This document shows, piece after piece, positions 54,700-64,000 of a stretch of 64,000 nucleotides of DNA. Positions within the stretch are counted from its first letter, which is position 1, and every line of letters starts with the position of its first letter. Both the position numbers and the translations under genes were made by a program. Source of the stretch: CAUZWH01 sp965224275 (GTDB lineage Bacteria > Pseudomonadota > Alphaproteobacteria > SHVV01); assembly GCA_965224275.1 (NCBI GenBank), contig CBDCYR010000002.1, forward strand, positions 62,001 through 126,000, written 5' to 3'. Under the pieces are notes generated by a model, which made no database searches, had not been told where the DNA came from, and saw nothing but the letters and a program-made list of their open reading frames with translations.

Positions 54700-56079
54700 C
54701 TAGGGCCGACGATTTTGACTGACTGGTTTTGTGCGGGAAATCGCCGGAGGTATACGCGCGTGATCATCGCCCCTGACGTCGTGCAGATCCTCCAGAACAA
54801 CTCTCAGTTTCTCGTTGTGATGCGAATAAGTACGCAGCCGATTGACAAATTTGTCGTTTGCTTCGATGTGACTCTCTGTGCCTTTAGGTTTTAGTTTCGT
54901 CAGCACCGGGCTTAGTGCCATTATTTGCCGCGCCAGCCGATCTGCGTCCGCCATTTCGGTTCTTAAAAACTCGTACGCTCGTCGCAGATCCGGAATCTTT
55001 TGAAGTTTTTCGACTGAACTGAACTGCTGCCTAGGCGTGTGGGCTTTCCAATTTGTTTTCATATCGTCCAATCCGTGCGGACAACACTCACGATCTTGGC
55101 ACACCACTAGACTATGACCGCGTCGTGCACCCGCCAGCGCTTCCAATTCAGGTATCGTGAGCGATCTATCTATACCTGGAATGCGTAACCGGGTAGCTCG
55201 CCCCATTTTTTGGTTTTTTTCTGCCTTTCGAGGCGGCTTATTCCAACCGCTAGTAACGAACCGCTCTCTTTCTGTTATGCCGTGCGCTAATCCGCTCGCA
55301 GCGCCAAACGCGAGGGTCGCTCGGCCGGCCAAACCGCCGAGATGATCGGCAATAATGGGTTTACCAAGATTATGAAAGCCGGATAGAGCGTTTATGTAGT
55401 GGCGTACTCCGGCCGGCTTACCGTCCGCGCTAAATCCAGATGCCCGTATCCACAAATTGTCAAAGGGCAGATCTCCGAGCTGAGAAATGAACGCGCCTCT
55501 AACTGCTTCGTCGCGCAGAAGCGTATGCTGGACTAAAAGACAGTAGTCGATAGCGATCTCGGAACCACCCTCCCTGTCAAGTCGCGCCCTCAGCCGCTCG
55601 CAGTTAACTCTATCGGTATGAAACCACGGATCGGCGGTTCCTCCTCGCAATAGATGGCAAGGCGCGAGAACCGCATCAAAGTTGTACTTAACAGCTACGC
55701 GAACAATGTGCCCAACTACGTCGGCGGGCGAGGACGGATCAAAATGATCGGGTAGAAGCATGCCTCCATCCCGCGCCCACGGGGTATTGGCCGCGCGACC
55801 AGAGTACTTGCCCAACTCAGCAAGCTCAGCAGCTTTCGTATCAAGAACGATTTCGACATTACGAACTTTGAGAGCTTTTACTAATTCTCCCTGGTACGTG
55901 AGTTGAGATGCATCGACGACGACCTTCGTCGCAGGAAAACGATTTTTCGGCGAGTATGCCTTCAAGTTGGCGGTGGCCCGTGTCGCCAATCCAAAGGTAG
56001 TACGCAATAGGGCTCGTCGGACCTCGCTCGGGAAGAGGAATGATTTCTGCGCTAATGAGTTCTCGTTTTCTTTCCACAT
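54700..56079 (-). CDS. Unknown 459-residue protein upstream of the Xre-RES pair
   Basis: Not recognised. The sequence alternates predicted strands and helices in a way that suggests a TIM-barrel: TKVVVDASQLTYQGELV, VEIVLDTKAAELAE, FDAVLAPCHLLRGG, IDYCLLVQHTLL, LWIRASGFSADG, PIIADHLGGLAGRATLAFGA. A cysteine cluster CQDRECCPHG near residue 335 could bind zinc, and the C-terminal 120 residues are basic and helical. Codon usage is more AT-rich and irregular than neighbours, suggesting transfer. No ribosome site precedes ATG; a TTGACT hexamer at 56113-56108 may be a -35 element, implying a very short leader. Its position in one unit with a toxin-antitoxin pair hints at a defence or addiction role. 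Confidence 0.7.
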   Translation of the reverse strand: MWKENENSLAQKSFLFPSEVRRALLRTTFGLATRATANLKAYSPKNRFPATKVVVDASQLTYQGELVKALKVRNVEIVLDTKAAELAELGKYSGRAANTPWARDGGMLLPDHFDPSSPADVVGHIVRVAVKYNFDAVLAPCHLLRGGTADPWFHTDRVNCERLRARLDREGGSEIAIDYCLLVQHTLLRDEAVRGAFISQLGDLPFDNLWIRASGFSADGKPAGVRHYINALSGFHNLGKPIIADHLGGLAGRATLAFGAASGLAHGITERERFVTSGWNKPPRKAEKNQKMGRATRLRIPGIDRSLTIPELEALAGARRGHSLVVCQDRECCPHGLDDMKTNWKAHTPRQQFSSVEKLQKIPDLRRAYEFLRTEMADADRLARQIMALSPVLTKLKPKGTESHIEANDKFVNRLRTYSHHNEKLRVVLEDLHDVRGDDHARIPPAISRTKPVSQNRRP

Positions 56080-56525
56080 AAGGGAATGTTTGGAATAAAA
56101 ACATCAAAGTCAAGCGTCGTTGAGAACATTCAGCGAACATAAGCCCGACTAATAAACCAGCAGGCTATTAATCCCGCCAAGTGACCCTCATCCAAATGTA
56201 TTACTCCCCGCATAAACCATTGATTAACCATACTTCCATCCCTTCAGTGATACCTCGTCAGTGCAATTGAACGAGCGCCGCGGATAGCGGACACTTGCGG
56301 CTTAGGGGGACTCTGAACGGAGTCTCAACATGCTGACGCAAACCGGTTTCGCCGAGGCCGCAATATGCGGTGTCTTTGATACCTCCGAAACACAAACAAA
56401 TTTCGGCTATCCGCCAAACAATTTCCGATGCGGTTATCGACCGCCATGCCCTGACGGCTCGGCGGACAGCTGCCGCACCACACCGATGTCGCGTAGCGCT
56501 GCTGCTTGCGGCTAGGAGAACGGCA
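56080..56525. other. Intergenic region before the zinc-ribbon gene
   Basis: About 445 bases. It must hold the promoter of the minus-strand module (TTGACT at 56113-56108 on minus). Otherwise no gene or repeat was recognised. Confidence 0.4.
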
Positions 56526-56744
56526 GTGTCGGATCAACCGGCCTGGGGTGCACATCGGTTTCGCTGTCCCCGCTGCGACAATGTGCGCGAGGTGGCGTGG
56601 GAAAAAGCGAGTGAACCAAACCAGTTTGGTGTCTGGGCCGAGACATCCGTGTGTACGGGATGCGGCCACAAGATGGTGTGGCGGGTATCCCGAAAGGATG
56701 ACGGGTCCGGCTATCGCGGAAAACTGATGCTGCCGCGGCTCTGA
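56526..56744 (+). CDS. Small zinc-ribbon protein
   Basis: From GTG 56526 (TAGGAGA upstream) the product has 72 residues with CPRC and CTGC knuckles about 33 residues apart, flanked by HRFRCPRCDNVREVAWEKAS and CGHKMVWRVS. Probably a treble-clef or zinc-ribbon domain; no specific role known. The frame is open from 56370, but that stretch looks non-coding. Confidence 0.6.
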   Translation: MSDQPAWGAHRFRCPRCDNVREVAWEKASEPNQFGVWAETSVCTGCGHKMVWRVSRKDDGSGYRGKLMLPRL

Positions 56745-56809
56745 GGTGGGAAACGTGGCGCGGGCGGCTGGATAAGACTATTTTTCGATGGGCGCGTGTC
56801 GTTCAAACT

Positions 56810-57706
56810 GTGAGAGGTCGTAGGTTGGGGCGCATCTTCACCACTATTGCCACCGCATTGGTCTCGGCGGGACTGCTGCTTTCACCGGTGACGGGACGCC
56901 ACGGCGTCACGGCAGAGCTTGCATCGGATGCGCAGGCCCGGTTTGCGGCAATCCTTCAGCGATCGGAAAAATGGCCGCGCCTGGCCGATACCTACACCGA
57001 CCGGCGCGATGCGATTGCCGTCGCCGCTCTCGTCTATGCGAATGAAAACTGCATCAGGATCGTTTCAGTATTTGGCGATCCCAGCCTGTGGGGGAAAAAC
57101 AGCGGCCTTGCGAGGTTCGTGCCGCATCGTGGAGTGGACATTCCAGGCGACGGTATCCCCGTACTAGCCGCCGCAGATGGTACCGTTATTATTGCCGGTG
57201 AATTGGAAGCTGGACCGAACGATCCGTATCAGCGAATAGCGATTCTGCATGGACCCATGCGCGAAGGCCGTTTTAGGGGCCTCTACGTGATCTCCAATTA
57301 TGGCCACCTCAAGCCGGGATCGTTGCGTGTAGAAGACAAACAGAGAGTTCGGCGCGGTGCGGCGCTCGGACTGAGCGGCCAAACCGGCTACTCCGGTGGC
57401 GTTTCGCATCTGGGATTCGACGCTTACTTGGTACCGAACGAACGTTACGAAATTTACGATACCCGTTTCGGACGCGGATATCGCCCAACCGATGCCCGCA
57501 TCGCGATCGATCCCAACTTATTATGGTTCGGCAATAGCGACGTCGACATCGATGCTGCGCTGAAGGGTCGCGGAAAGGTGCGGGTGCCGTCGTTCGACCC
57601 CGATGGAGACTATGGGGTTTCCTTGCTTTTCACCTACCCCCTGAAATGCTCACCGGAAACAAAACCAGAACCTGCAAAACCGACGACCGAAACCGACGCG
57701 AAATAA
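56810..57706 (+). CDS. M23-family peptidase-like protein, metal site incomplete
   Basis: A 298-residue exported protein (hydrophobic TTIATALVSAGLLLSPV). The LytM fold shows PHRGVDIPG (first His and Asp), then YGHLKPGS and the end motif SHLGFDAYLVP. In active M23 enzymes the last motif is HxH; here it is HLG, so the second His is missing and zinc catalysis is doubtful. It may act as a non-catalytic regulator such as an amidase activator. GTG 56810 has no clear ribosome site; TTG 56825 is an alternative. Confidence 0.78.
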   Translation: MRGRRLGRIFTTIATALVSAGLLLSPVTGRHGVTAELASDAQARFAAILQRSEKWPRLADTYTDRRDAIAVAALVYANENCIRIVSVFGDPSLWGKNSGLARFVPHRGVDIPGDGIPVLAAADGTVIIAGELEAGPNDPYQRIAILHGPMREGRFRGLYVISNYGHLKPGSLRVEDKQRVRRGAALGLSGQTGYSGGVSHLGFDAYLVPNERYEIYDTRFGRGYRPTDARIAIDPNLLWFGNSDVDIDAALKGRGKVRVPSFDPDGDYGVSLLFTYPLKCSPETKPEPAKPTTETDAK

Positions 57707-57851
57707 GGACCGACGATCAACCACTGGTGCTGCTGGTCGCCACGGGTACTGTCGATGGACGTTTCGGATGCTCATACGGATTACCTCTTACGGGGTATTT
57801 TTGCTCACCCGAGGTATGCCGCAAGAGCGACGAGCCCCCGGCGCGGATCGT

Positions 57852-57870
57852 GTTAGGCTTTCTGCCTAAC
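57852..57870 (+). promoter_or_regulatory. Short hairpin just upstream of the adhesin start
   Basis: GTTAGGC (57852-57858) and GCCTAAC (57864-57870) pair perfectly around TTTCT, immediately before the GGGGG ribosome site. It could be a terminator for the upstream gene or could influence initiation. Confidence 0.35.
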
Positions 57871-57878
57871 TGGGGGTT

Positions 57879-60800
57879 GTGGGAGTGGCCACAGGAAGCG
57901 ACCAGAGCGGGCGCACTGTAATCAAAGGTAGGAGCAGTGCTGACACCACGCCGGGCGCGCCGACTTTGGTGCACGGTGTGGACGTCGACGCGACGTCTCT
58001 CGCCACCCAGAATTCAGGCAGCGGTCCGATCCTTCTCGATGCGGGTGGCACAGCGCAGATCACGATTCCGGGCGGATCGTTCCTGATTGATGCCGACTAT
58101 GTCCGCGAGGGGCCCGACCTGCTGTTGATTGGCAGTGATGGCCAACAAGTTCTAATCCGCGACTTCTTCGCCAGCGAAACACCACCCGATCTGATCTCGG
58201 ATAGCGGCCTGCGCATAGACGGCGATCTCGCGGCCCGTCTGGCCGGCCCCGAATCACCGCTTCAGTACGCGCAAGCACAGGACAGTGCCGTGGCGGCACA
58301 ACCGATCGGCCGGGTCGAGACGGTCGAAGGGAGCGTGACAGCGTCACGCGTCGATGGCAGCACGGTGACGCTCGACGTTGGCGCCGCGATTTTCGAAGGA
58401 GACGTGCTGGAAACGGCTGACGGGGCTGCAATTGGCATTGTCTTCCTCGACGATTCAACGTTCTCGCTCGACGAAGGCGCGCGGATGGTGATCGACGAGC
58501 TGGTTTTCGATCCCAGCAGCGAAGAGGGAAGTTCGGCGTTTTCCATCGTGCAAGGGGCGTTCAGCTTCGTGAGTGGCAAGATCGCATCGAGCGGCCCCGA
58601 CTCCATGGTGGTAACGACGCCGGTGGCGACCATCGGCGTGCGCGGCACCGCTGCCGCCGGCGTTGCCGCGGCGGAAGGGCAACTCAACACAATTACCCTG
58701 CTCTCTGAAGAAGGCGGTGTGGTTGGTGAGATCTCGGTGACCAACAGCACCGGAACCGTGGTTCTCAACGTCGCCAATGCGTCAGTGTCGGTGAGCAGCT
58801 TCTTCACCAATCCCAGTGAACCCATCATCTTGACCAATGATCAGGTCAATCAACTGTTTGGCAATGTTCTATCGACGCTGCCACCGCCTCCGGACGGCGG
58901 CGGCGGCGTGGATGTTGGGGCGGTCGCACCCGGCCAAGCGGGGAACGGTGACAACGGTACGAATGGAGACGATCAGACCGGGGACGACAGCGACACGAAC
59001 AATGATCCCGACAGCGATACCGGTGACGGAGACGCCGACTCTGCGGATGGAGACGGCGAGCCCGGTCCCGGTGAGACAGGCGACGCTGATGAAACAGCAC
59101 CCGGCGATGTGGAACCGGCCGCGGGTGACGCGGGCGATGGTGGCGACGTCGATGGGCCTAATCCGTTCGATGCAGATGGCGGCGGGCCGCAGTCCGACAC
59201 AGTAGAAGGCGACGTTCTCGACGGCGAGGGCGAGGGCGGCGCGTTGGTCTCGGTGGAGGCCGATTTCCTCGACAGCGAAGGCGATGCCGGAGACGGTGAT
59301 GGCGGTAGCGACGTCACCGTGGCGGATGTGCCAGCCCTGGACACCGCGGCAGAAGCACCTTTCCTCGAACTCGAGCAAGCGGCCGGAGCCGAGGACAATC
59401 CGATCGCGTTGACCATCAACCCCACACTCCGCGACCTGGATGGATCCGAATTCCTCACCGTGACGATCGATGACATTCCACCTGGAAGCACGCTTGCCGT
59501 CGCTGGCCAAGTCGTCGCCATCGAGGACGGTCGTGCAGCGCTCCTACCGGCTGATCTATCCGAACTAACCCTAACGCCACCAACAAATTTTAGCGGCAGC
59601 ATAGACCTTGAGATCACTGCTACATCGACAGAATCAAATAGCGGTGCAACAGCGGACACCATCGATACGCTGACGGTTGTGGTCGCGCCGGTTGCCGATA
59701 CACCCGCCTTGGCCGTAGCGCCAATCGTGGGCAATGAAGACACGCAGATCGACTTTACCGGGCTGAGTTCGTCGCTGACCGATACCGACGGCTCGGAGAC
59801 CCTCTCGGTTACGATTTCCACGATTCCAACCGATGCCAAGATCTTCGACGACTTGGGCGTCGAGTTAACGGTCTCTAACAACGCGGTGACCATCACCGAT
59901 CCCGCGCGGCTAGGGGCACTCGATCAGTTCTCAATCCAGCCGCCGCCGGACGACGACACCGACTTCACCCTGACGGTAACCTCGACCTCCACCGAAGGGG
60001 CCAACAACGACCAAGCCTCGATCCAGCAGACGTTCGATATCACTGTCAACGCGGTCGCGGGACACGCCCGAGTTAGCCGTGCCGGTGGCGCCGCTGGTCA
60101 CCAATGAAGACACGCAGGTCGATTTCACCGGGTTGAGTTCGTCACTGACCGATACCGACGCGTCGGAGACCCTCTCGGTTACCATTTCCACGATTCCAAC
60201 GAATGCCAAGATCTTCGACGACCTGGGTGTCGAGCTTGCGGTCAGCGACAACGCAGTGACCATCACCGATCCGGCGCGGCTGGCGGCACTCGATCAGTTC
60301 TCAATCCAGCCGCCGCCGGACGACGACACCGACTTTACGCTGACGGTAACCTCGACCTCGACCGAAGGTGCCAATGGCGACCAAGCGTCGATCCAACAGA
60401 CCTTCGACGTGACCGTAATCGCGGTGGCGGACACGCCTAACTTAGTCGCGCCGGTCGTGCCGATTGTTGGCAACGAAGACACGCAGATCGACTTCACCGG
60501 GCTGAGTTCGTCGCTGACCGATACCGACGGCTCCGAGACCCTCTCGGTTACCATCTCCACGATTCCAACCAATGCCAAGATCTTCGACGACTTGGGCGTT
60601 GAGCTTACGGTCTCCAACAAAGCGGTGACCATCACCGATCCGGCGCGGCTGGCCGCGCTCGGTCAGTTCTCGATCAAGCCGCCGCCGGACGACGACGCCG
60701 ACTTCACCCTGACGGTAACCTCGACCTCGACCGAAGGGGCCAATGGCGATCAGGCTTCGATCCAACAAACCTTCGATGTCACCGTCATCGCGGTGGCGGA

Positions 60801-63800
60801 CACGCCTTTGCTTGCGGTACCGATCGCACCGCTGGTTACCAATGAAGACACCGCGATCGACTTCAGCGGACTGAGTTTCGTCGCTTGACCGATACCGACG
60901 GCTCGGAGACGCTCTCGGCTACCATCTCCACGATTCCGACCGATGCCAAGATCTTCGACGATTTGGGCGATGAGCTTACGATCTCCAACAACGCGGTGAC
61001 GATCACCGATCCCCTGCGGCTAGCGGCACTCGATCAGTTCTCAATCCAGCCGCCGCCGGACGACGACACCGACTTCACCCTGACGGTAACCTCGACCTCG
61101 ACCGAAGGGGCCAACAACGACCAAGCCTCGATCCAGCAGACCTTCGATGTCACCGTTATCGCGGTGGCGGACACGCCAAATTTGGCAACCGCCACGATTT
61201 CGGGCAGCGAAGACACCGCGATCGACTTCACCGGGCTGAGTTCGTCGCTGACCGATACCGACGGCTCCGAGACCCTCTCGGTTACCATCTCCACGATTCC
61301 GACCGATGCCAAGATCTTCGACGATTTGGGCGATGAGCTTACGATCTCCAACAACGCGGTGACGATCACCGATCCCCTGCGGCTAGCGGCACTCGATCAG
61401 TTCTCGATCAAGCCGCCGCCGGACGACGACGCCGACTTCACCCTGACGGTAACCTCGACCTCCACCGATGGGGCCAACAACGACCAAGCGTCGATCCAGC
61501 AGACCTTCAATGTCACCGTCAATGCGGTCGCGGACACGCCTTCGCTGGCGGTATCGGTGGCGCCGCTGGTTACCAATGAAAACACCGAGGTCGACTTAAC
61601 TGGACTGAGTTCATCGTTGATCGACACGGATGGCTCGGAGACGCTCTCGGTTACCATTTCCACGATTCCGACCGATGCCAAGATCTTCGACGATTTGGGC
61701 GTTGAGCTTACAGTCTCCAACAACGCGGTGACGATCACCGATCCCCTGCGGCTAGCGGCACTCGATCAGTTCTCAATCCAGCCACCGCCGGACGACGACA
61801 CCGATTTCACCCTGACGGTAACCTCGACCTCCACCGAAGGGGCCAACAACGACCAAGCCTCGATCCAGCAGACCTTCGATGTCACCGTTATCGCGGTGGC
61901 GGACACGCCAAATTTGGCAACCGCCGCGATTTCGGGCAGCGAAGACACCGCGATCGACTTCACCGGGCTGAGTTCGTCGCTGACCGATACCGACGGCTCC
62001 GAGACCCTCTCGGTTACCATCTCCACGATTCCGACCGATGCGAAGATCTTCGACGATTTGGGCATTGAGCTTACGGTCTCCAACAACGCGGTGACGATCA
62101 CCGATCCCCTGCGGCTGGCCGCGCTCGATCAGTTCTCGATCAAGCCGCCGCCCGACGACGACACCGACTTCACCCTGACGGTAACCTCGACCTCGACCGA
62201 AGGCGCCAACAACGATCAGGCCTCGGTCCAGCAGACATTTAACGTGACCGTGAACGCGGTGGCGGACACGCCAAATTTGGCAACCGCCGCGATTTCGGGC
62301 AGCGAAGACACCGCGATCGACTTCACCGGGCTGAGTTCGTCGCTGACCGATACCGACAGCTCAGAGGCGTTGTCGGTGACAATCTCGGGCCTGCCGGCCG
62401 GGGCCACGCTGTTCGATAATCTTGGCAATCCGGTTGATCTGGCAGGTGGCTCGGCCGGCCTGGTCAGCTTCTCCACAACCGTCTCGGCCTCGTTTGGGCC
62501 AAACGCAGGTTTCTTTTCAGCAGGCGACGCCGTCGAGATTTCATACGAGTTCGACACCGCCGTCGTCGACTCAAACTTGGGAGATCCCAATACCGGGTCC
62601 TACCTTGGCGCGACACTGAATCTGACCTTTGCTTTCCCTGATCTCTCCTTCAATGTGGATTTCAGTCAGGGTGATGTTTCGGTTTTCGACGACACCAGTA
62701 ACCCGGACGATCAGATCTTCATATTCGCGAACGTCGATCAGGGTAGTTCGCTGCTCAACGGTGAGACGATCAACGCGACGGAGTTGGATTTCACCGGTCT
62801 GACCTCGATGCTTCCCAGCGACGCGCTTCCGCAAACGCTCCCTGAAGACGTCACGGGTGTGGTCGCATTTTTTCAGACAAGCAGCGGTTTCACCGAGGTT
62901 CATTTCTCGGTTGGCAACATCGTGGCTCTTTCACAGTCCGCGACGATCACGGATACGGCGCGGATCGCGGCGCTTGACCAGTTTACGGTTGTGGGTGCGC
63001 CGGACAGCGACGACGACTTTACAGTGACGGTGACGGCGACCACGACCGAGGGCGCCAACGCCGATCAGGCTTCTGTGCAACAAACGTTGGATGTCACCGT
63101 CGATGCGGTCGCCGATACGCCGACGCTCGCGGTTCAGAATGTTGCGACCCCGCTCGATACGGAGATCCACTTCACCGGACTGAGCTCGTCGCTCACCGAT
63201 ACCGACGGCTCCGAAACGCTCAGCGTGACGATCGGCAGCATTCCGAACGGTGCCAAGATCTTCGATGATTTGGATTTTGAACTCACCATCAGCAACAACG
63301 AAGTGACGATCACCGATCCCGCGCGATTGGCGGCGCTCGATCAGTTCTCGATTCTTCCGCCTGCCGGTGACAGCACCGACATCACGCTGCAGATCACGGC
63401 GACTGCGTCGGAGTCTGAGGATTCCGCAAATGCGATACAGACCTTTACAGTCACGGTCGGCGAGCCGCCGCCAGCGGTTTGGCAGAACACCAGCCAGGAC
63501 GATTCGTGGCACACCGATCTCAATTGGAGCACTATTCTCGTCCCGCAAGACGGCGAAGACGCGACGCTCGCCGACGCGACGGGCGTGGTCAATTACACGA
63601 CCGGTACAACTGCGCTGGTGAATCTCACCGCTAGTGAGGATCTCAGCGTCGATGGCGGAACGCTGACCGTTTCGGGAACCGGAACATTCGACGGTACGTC
63701 AACGCTCACACTGAACGGCGGCAGTTTTGGCGGCACCGGCGCGATCACGGTTGCCGATCAATTCCAGTATATCAGCGGCACGCTCACGGGTTCCGGCGGG

Positions 63801-64000
63801 GCCATAACCGTTAACGGGACGACGACGATCACCGCCGGCGCCAAAACCATCGACAAAGACCTGACGCTGGTCGGGACAACGACTGCCACCAACGCACTCA
63901 TCGCCGGGTTCGGCGTTTTGACCAATCAGGGCTCGTGGACGCTGACCGATAGTTCGATCGCGGCCTCGAACGCGCTCGCTAATCAGGGCAGCCTCACCGC
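57879..64000 (+). CDS. Giant FecR-headed repeat adhesin (incomplete at the window edge, frameshifted)
   Basis: More than 2030 codons, not ending in the window. Order: a retention-type N-terminus (about 1-140), a FecR domain (about 145-320, with VETVEGSVTASRVDGS and TPVATIGVRGTAA), an acidic Asp/Gly/Glu linker (about 345-500), then cadherin-like repeats of 121-123 residues opening ADTP and containing NEDTQIDFTGLSSSLTDTDG. From about 63480 the sequence changes to Thr/Gly-rich beta-helical repeats. FecR-plus-repeat proteins are usually type I secreted surface adhesins. The frame breaks at 60059-60061 (extra G) and returns at about 60873-60895 (extra T twice). The 277 codons between encode perfect repeats in the alternate frame, so three single-base insertions net to zero. 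GTG 57885 is an alternative start with better ribosome-site spacing. Confidence 0.85.
59694..63440 (+). repeat. Direct repeats of about 363-369 bp in the adhesin gene
   Basis: Units begin at the GCGGACACGCC-like boundary near 59694, 60058, 60427, 60796, 61167, 61530, 61899, 62262 and 63111. Units at 61167 and 61899 are almost identical in DNA, which indicates recent duplication or conversion. The unit from 62262 is enlarged by about 486 bp. Confidence 0.9.

Noticed and set aside
61034..62101. Series of near-identical minus-strand open frames of about 111 codons
   Set aside because: They are antisense shadows of the plus-strand adhesin repeats, which carry the coherent protein.
59694..63440. 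Regular repeats considered as a CRISPR array
   Set aside because: The unit is about 369 bp, coding throughout, and has no short repeat/unique spacer structure.

Overview
The window is GC-rich bacterial DNA, most likely from an alphaproteobacterium. The case rests on FixJ/FixL-type signalling genes, a complete hut set with the HutF/HutG branch, GC-rich codon use and the transposon families. No rRNA or tRNA gene was recognised, so finer placement is not possible. Several short indels in otherwise coherent genes suggest either gene decay or residual sequencing error.

Layout. (1) 0.15-7.9 kb, minus strand: a catabolic operon running from an NMT1/THI5-type ABC importer through a maleate-isomerase-like enzyme, a Rieske oxygenase and an M81 (MlrC) protein to an Old Yellow Enzyme family oxidoreductase. 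(2) 8.3-13.1 kb, plus strand: a BisC-type molybdopterin oxidoreductase, an HD-domain protein, an IPNS-like 2-oxoglutarate/Fe(II) oxygenase and a creatininase-family amidohydrolase. (3) 13.2-21.2 kb: histidine utilisation, hutU-hutH-hutG and hutF on plus, hutI (with a GNAT gene) and the repressor hutC on minus. HutC-type palindromes lie before hutU and before hutC. (4) 21.2-25.0 kb: an SDR/DUF2855 pair, a GFA-family protein and a GrdB-family selenoprotein gene with an in-frame UGA. (5) 25.1-29.1 kb: a mobile block with a complete IS256-family element (8-bp target duplication) and an IS91-family unit with an accessory tyrosine recombinase. (6) 29.6-36.7 kb: a CHASE4 histidine kinase, a six-PAS FixL-like kinase with a FixJ-like regulator carrying an internal tandem duplication, a small membrane protein, infA and a conserved unknown. 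(7) 36.7-45.5 kb, minus strand: an envelope caspase-like locus with a DUF4384 protein, lipoproteins and two paralogous caspase-fold proteins, one split by a second IS256-family element. (8) 45.8-53.6 kb, minus strand: a second catabolic operon (SDR, HyuA, HyuB, Rieske oxygenase alpha and beta, thiolase-like). (9) 53.8-56.1 kb: an unknown 459-residue protein directly upstream of an Xre antitoxin and a RES toxin. (10) 56.5-64 kb: a zinc ribbon, a degenerate M23 peptidase and the start of a giant FecR-headed repeat adhesin that runs off the window.

How the parts fit. Blocks 1-3 together look like uptake and oxidative or hydrolytic opening of a small nitrogen-containing compound beside a histidine pathway yielding glutamate and formate. 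The actual substrate of block 1-2 is not readable from sequence. The strongest candidates for undescribed biology are the caspase locus (7), the three-gene Xre-RES module (9) and the UxxC selenoprotein (4).
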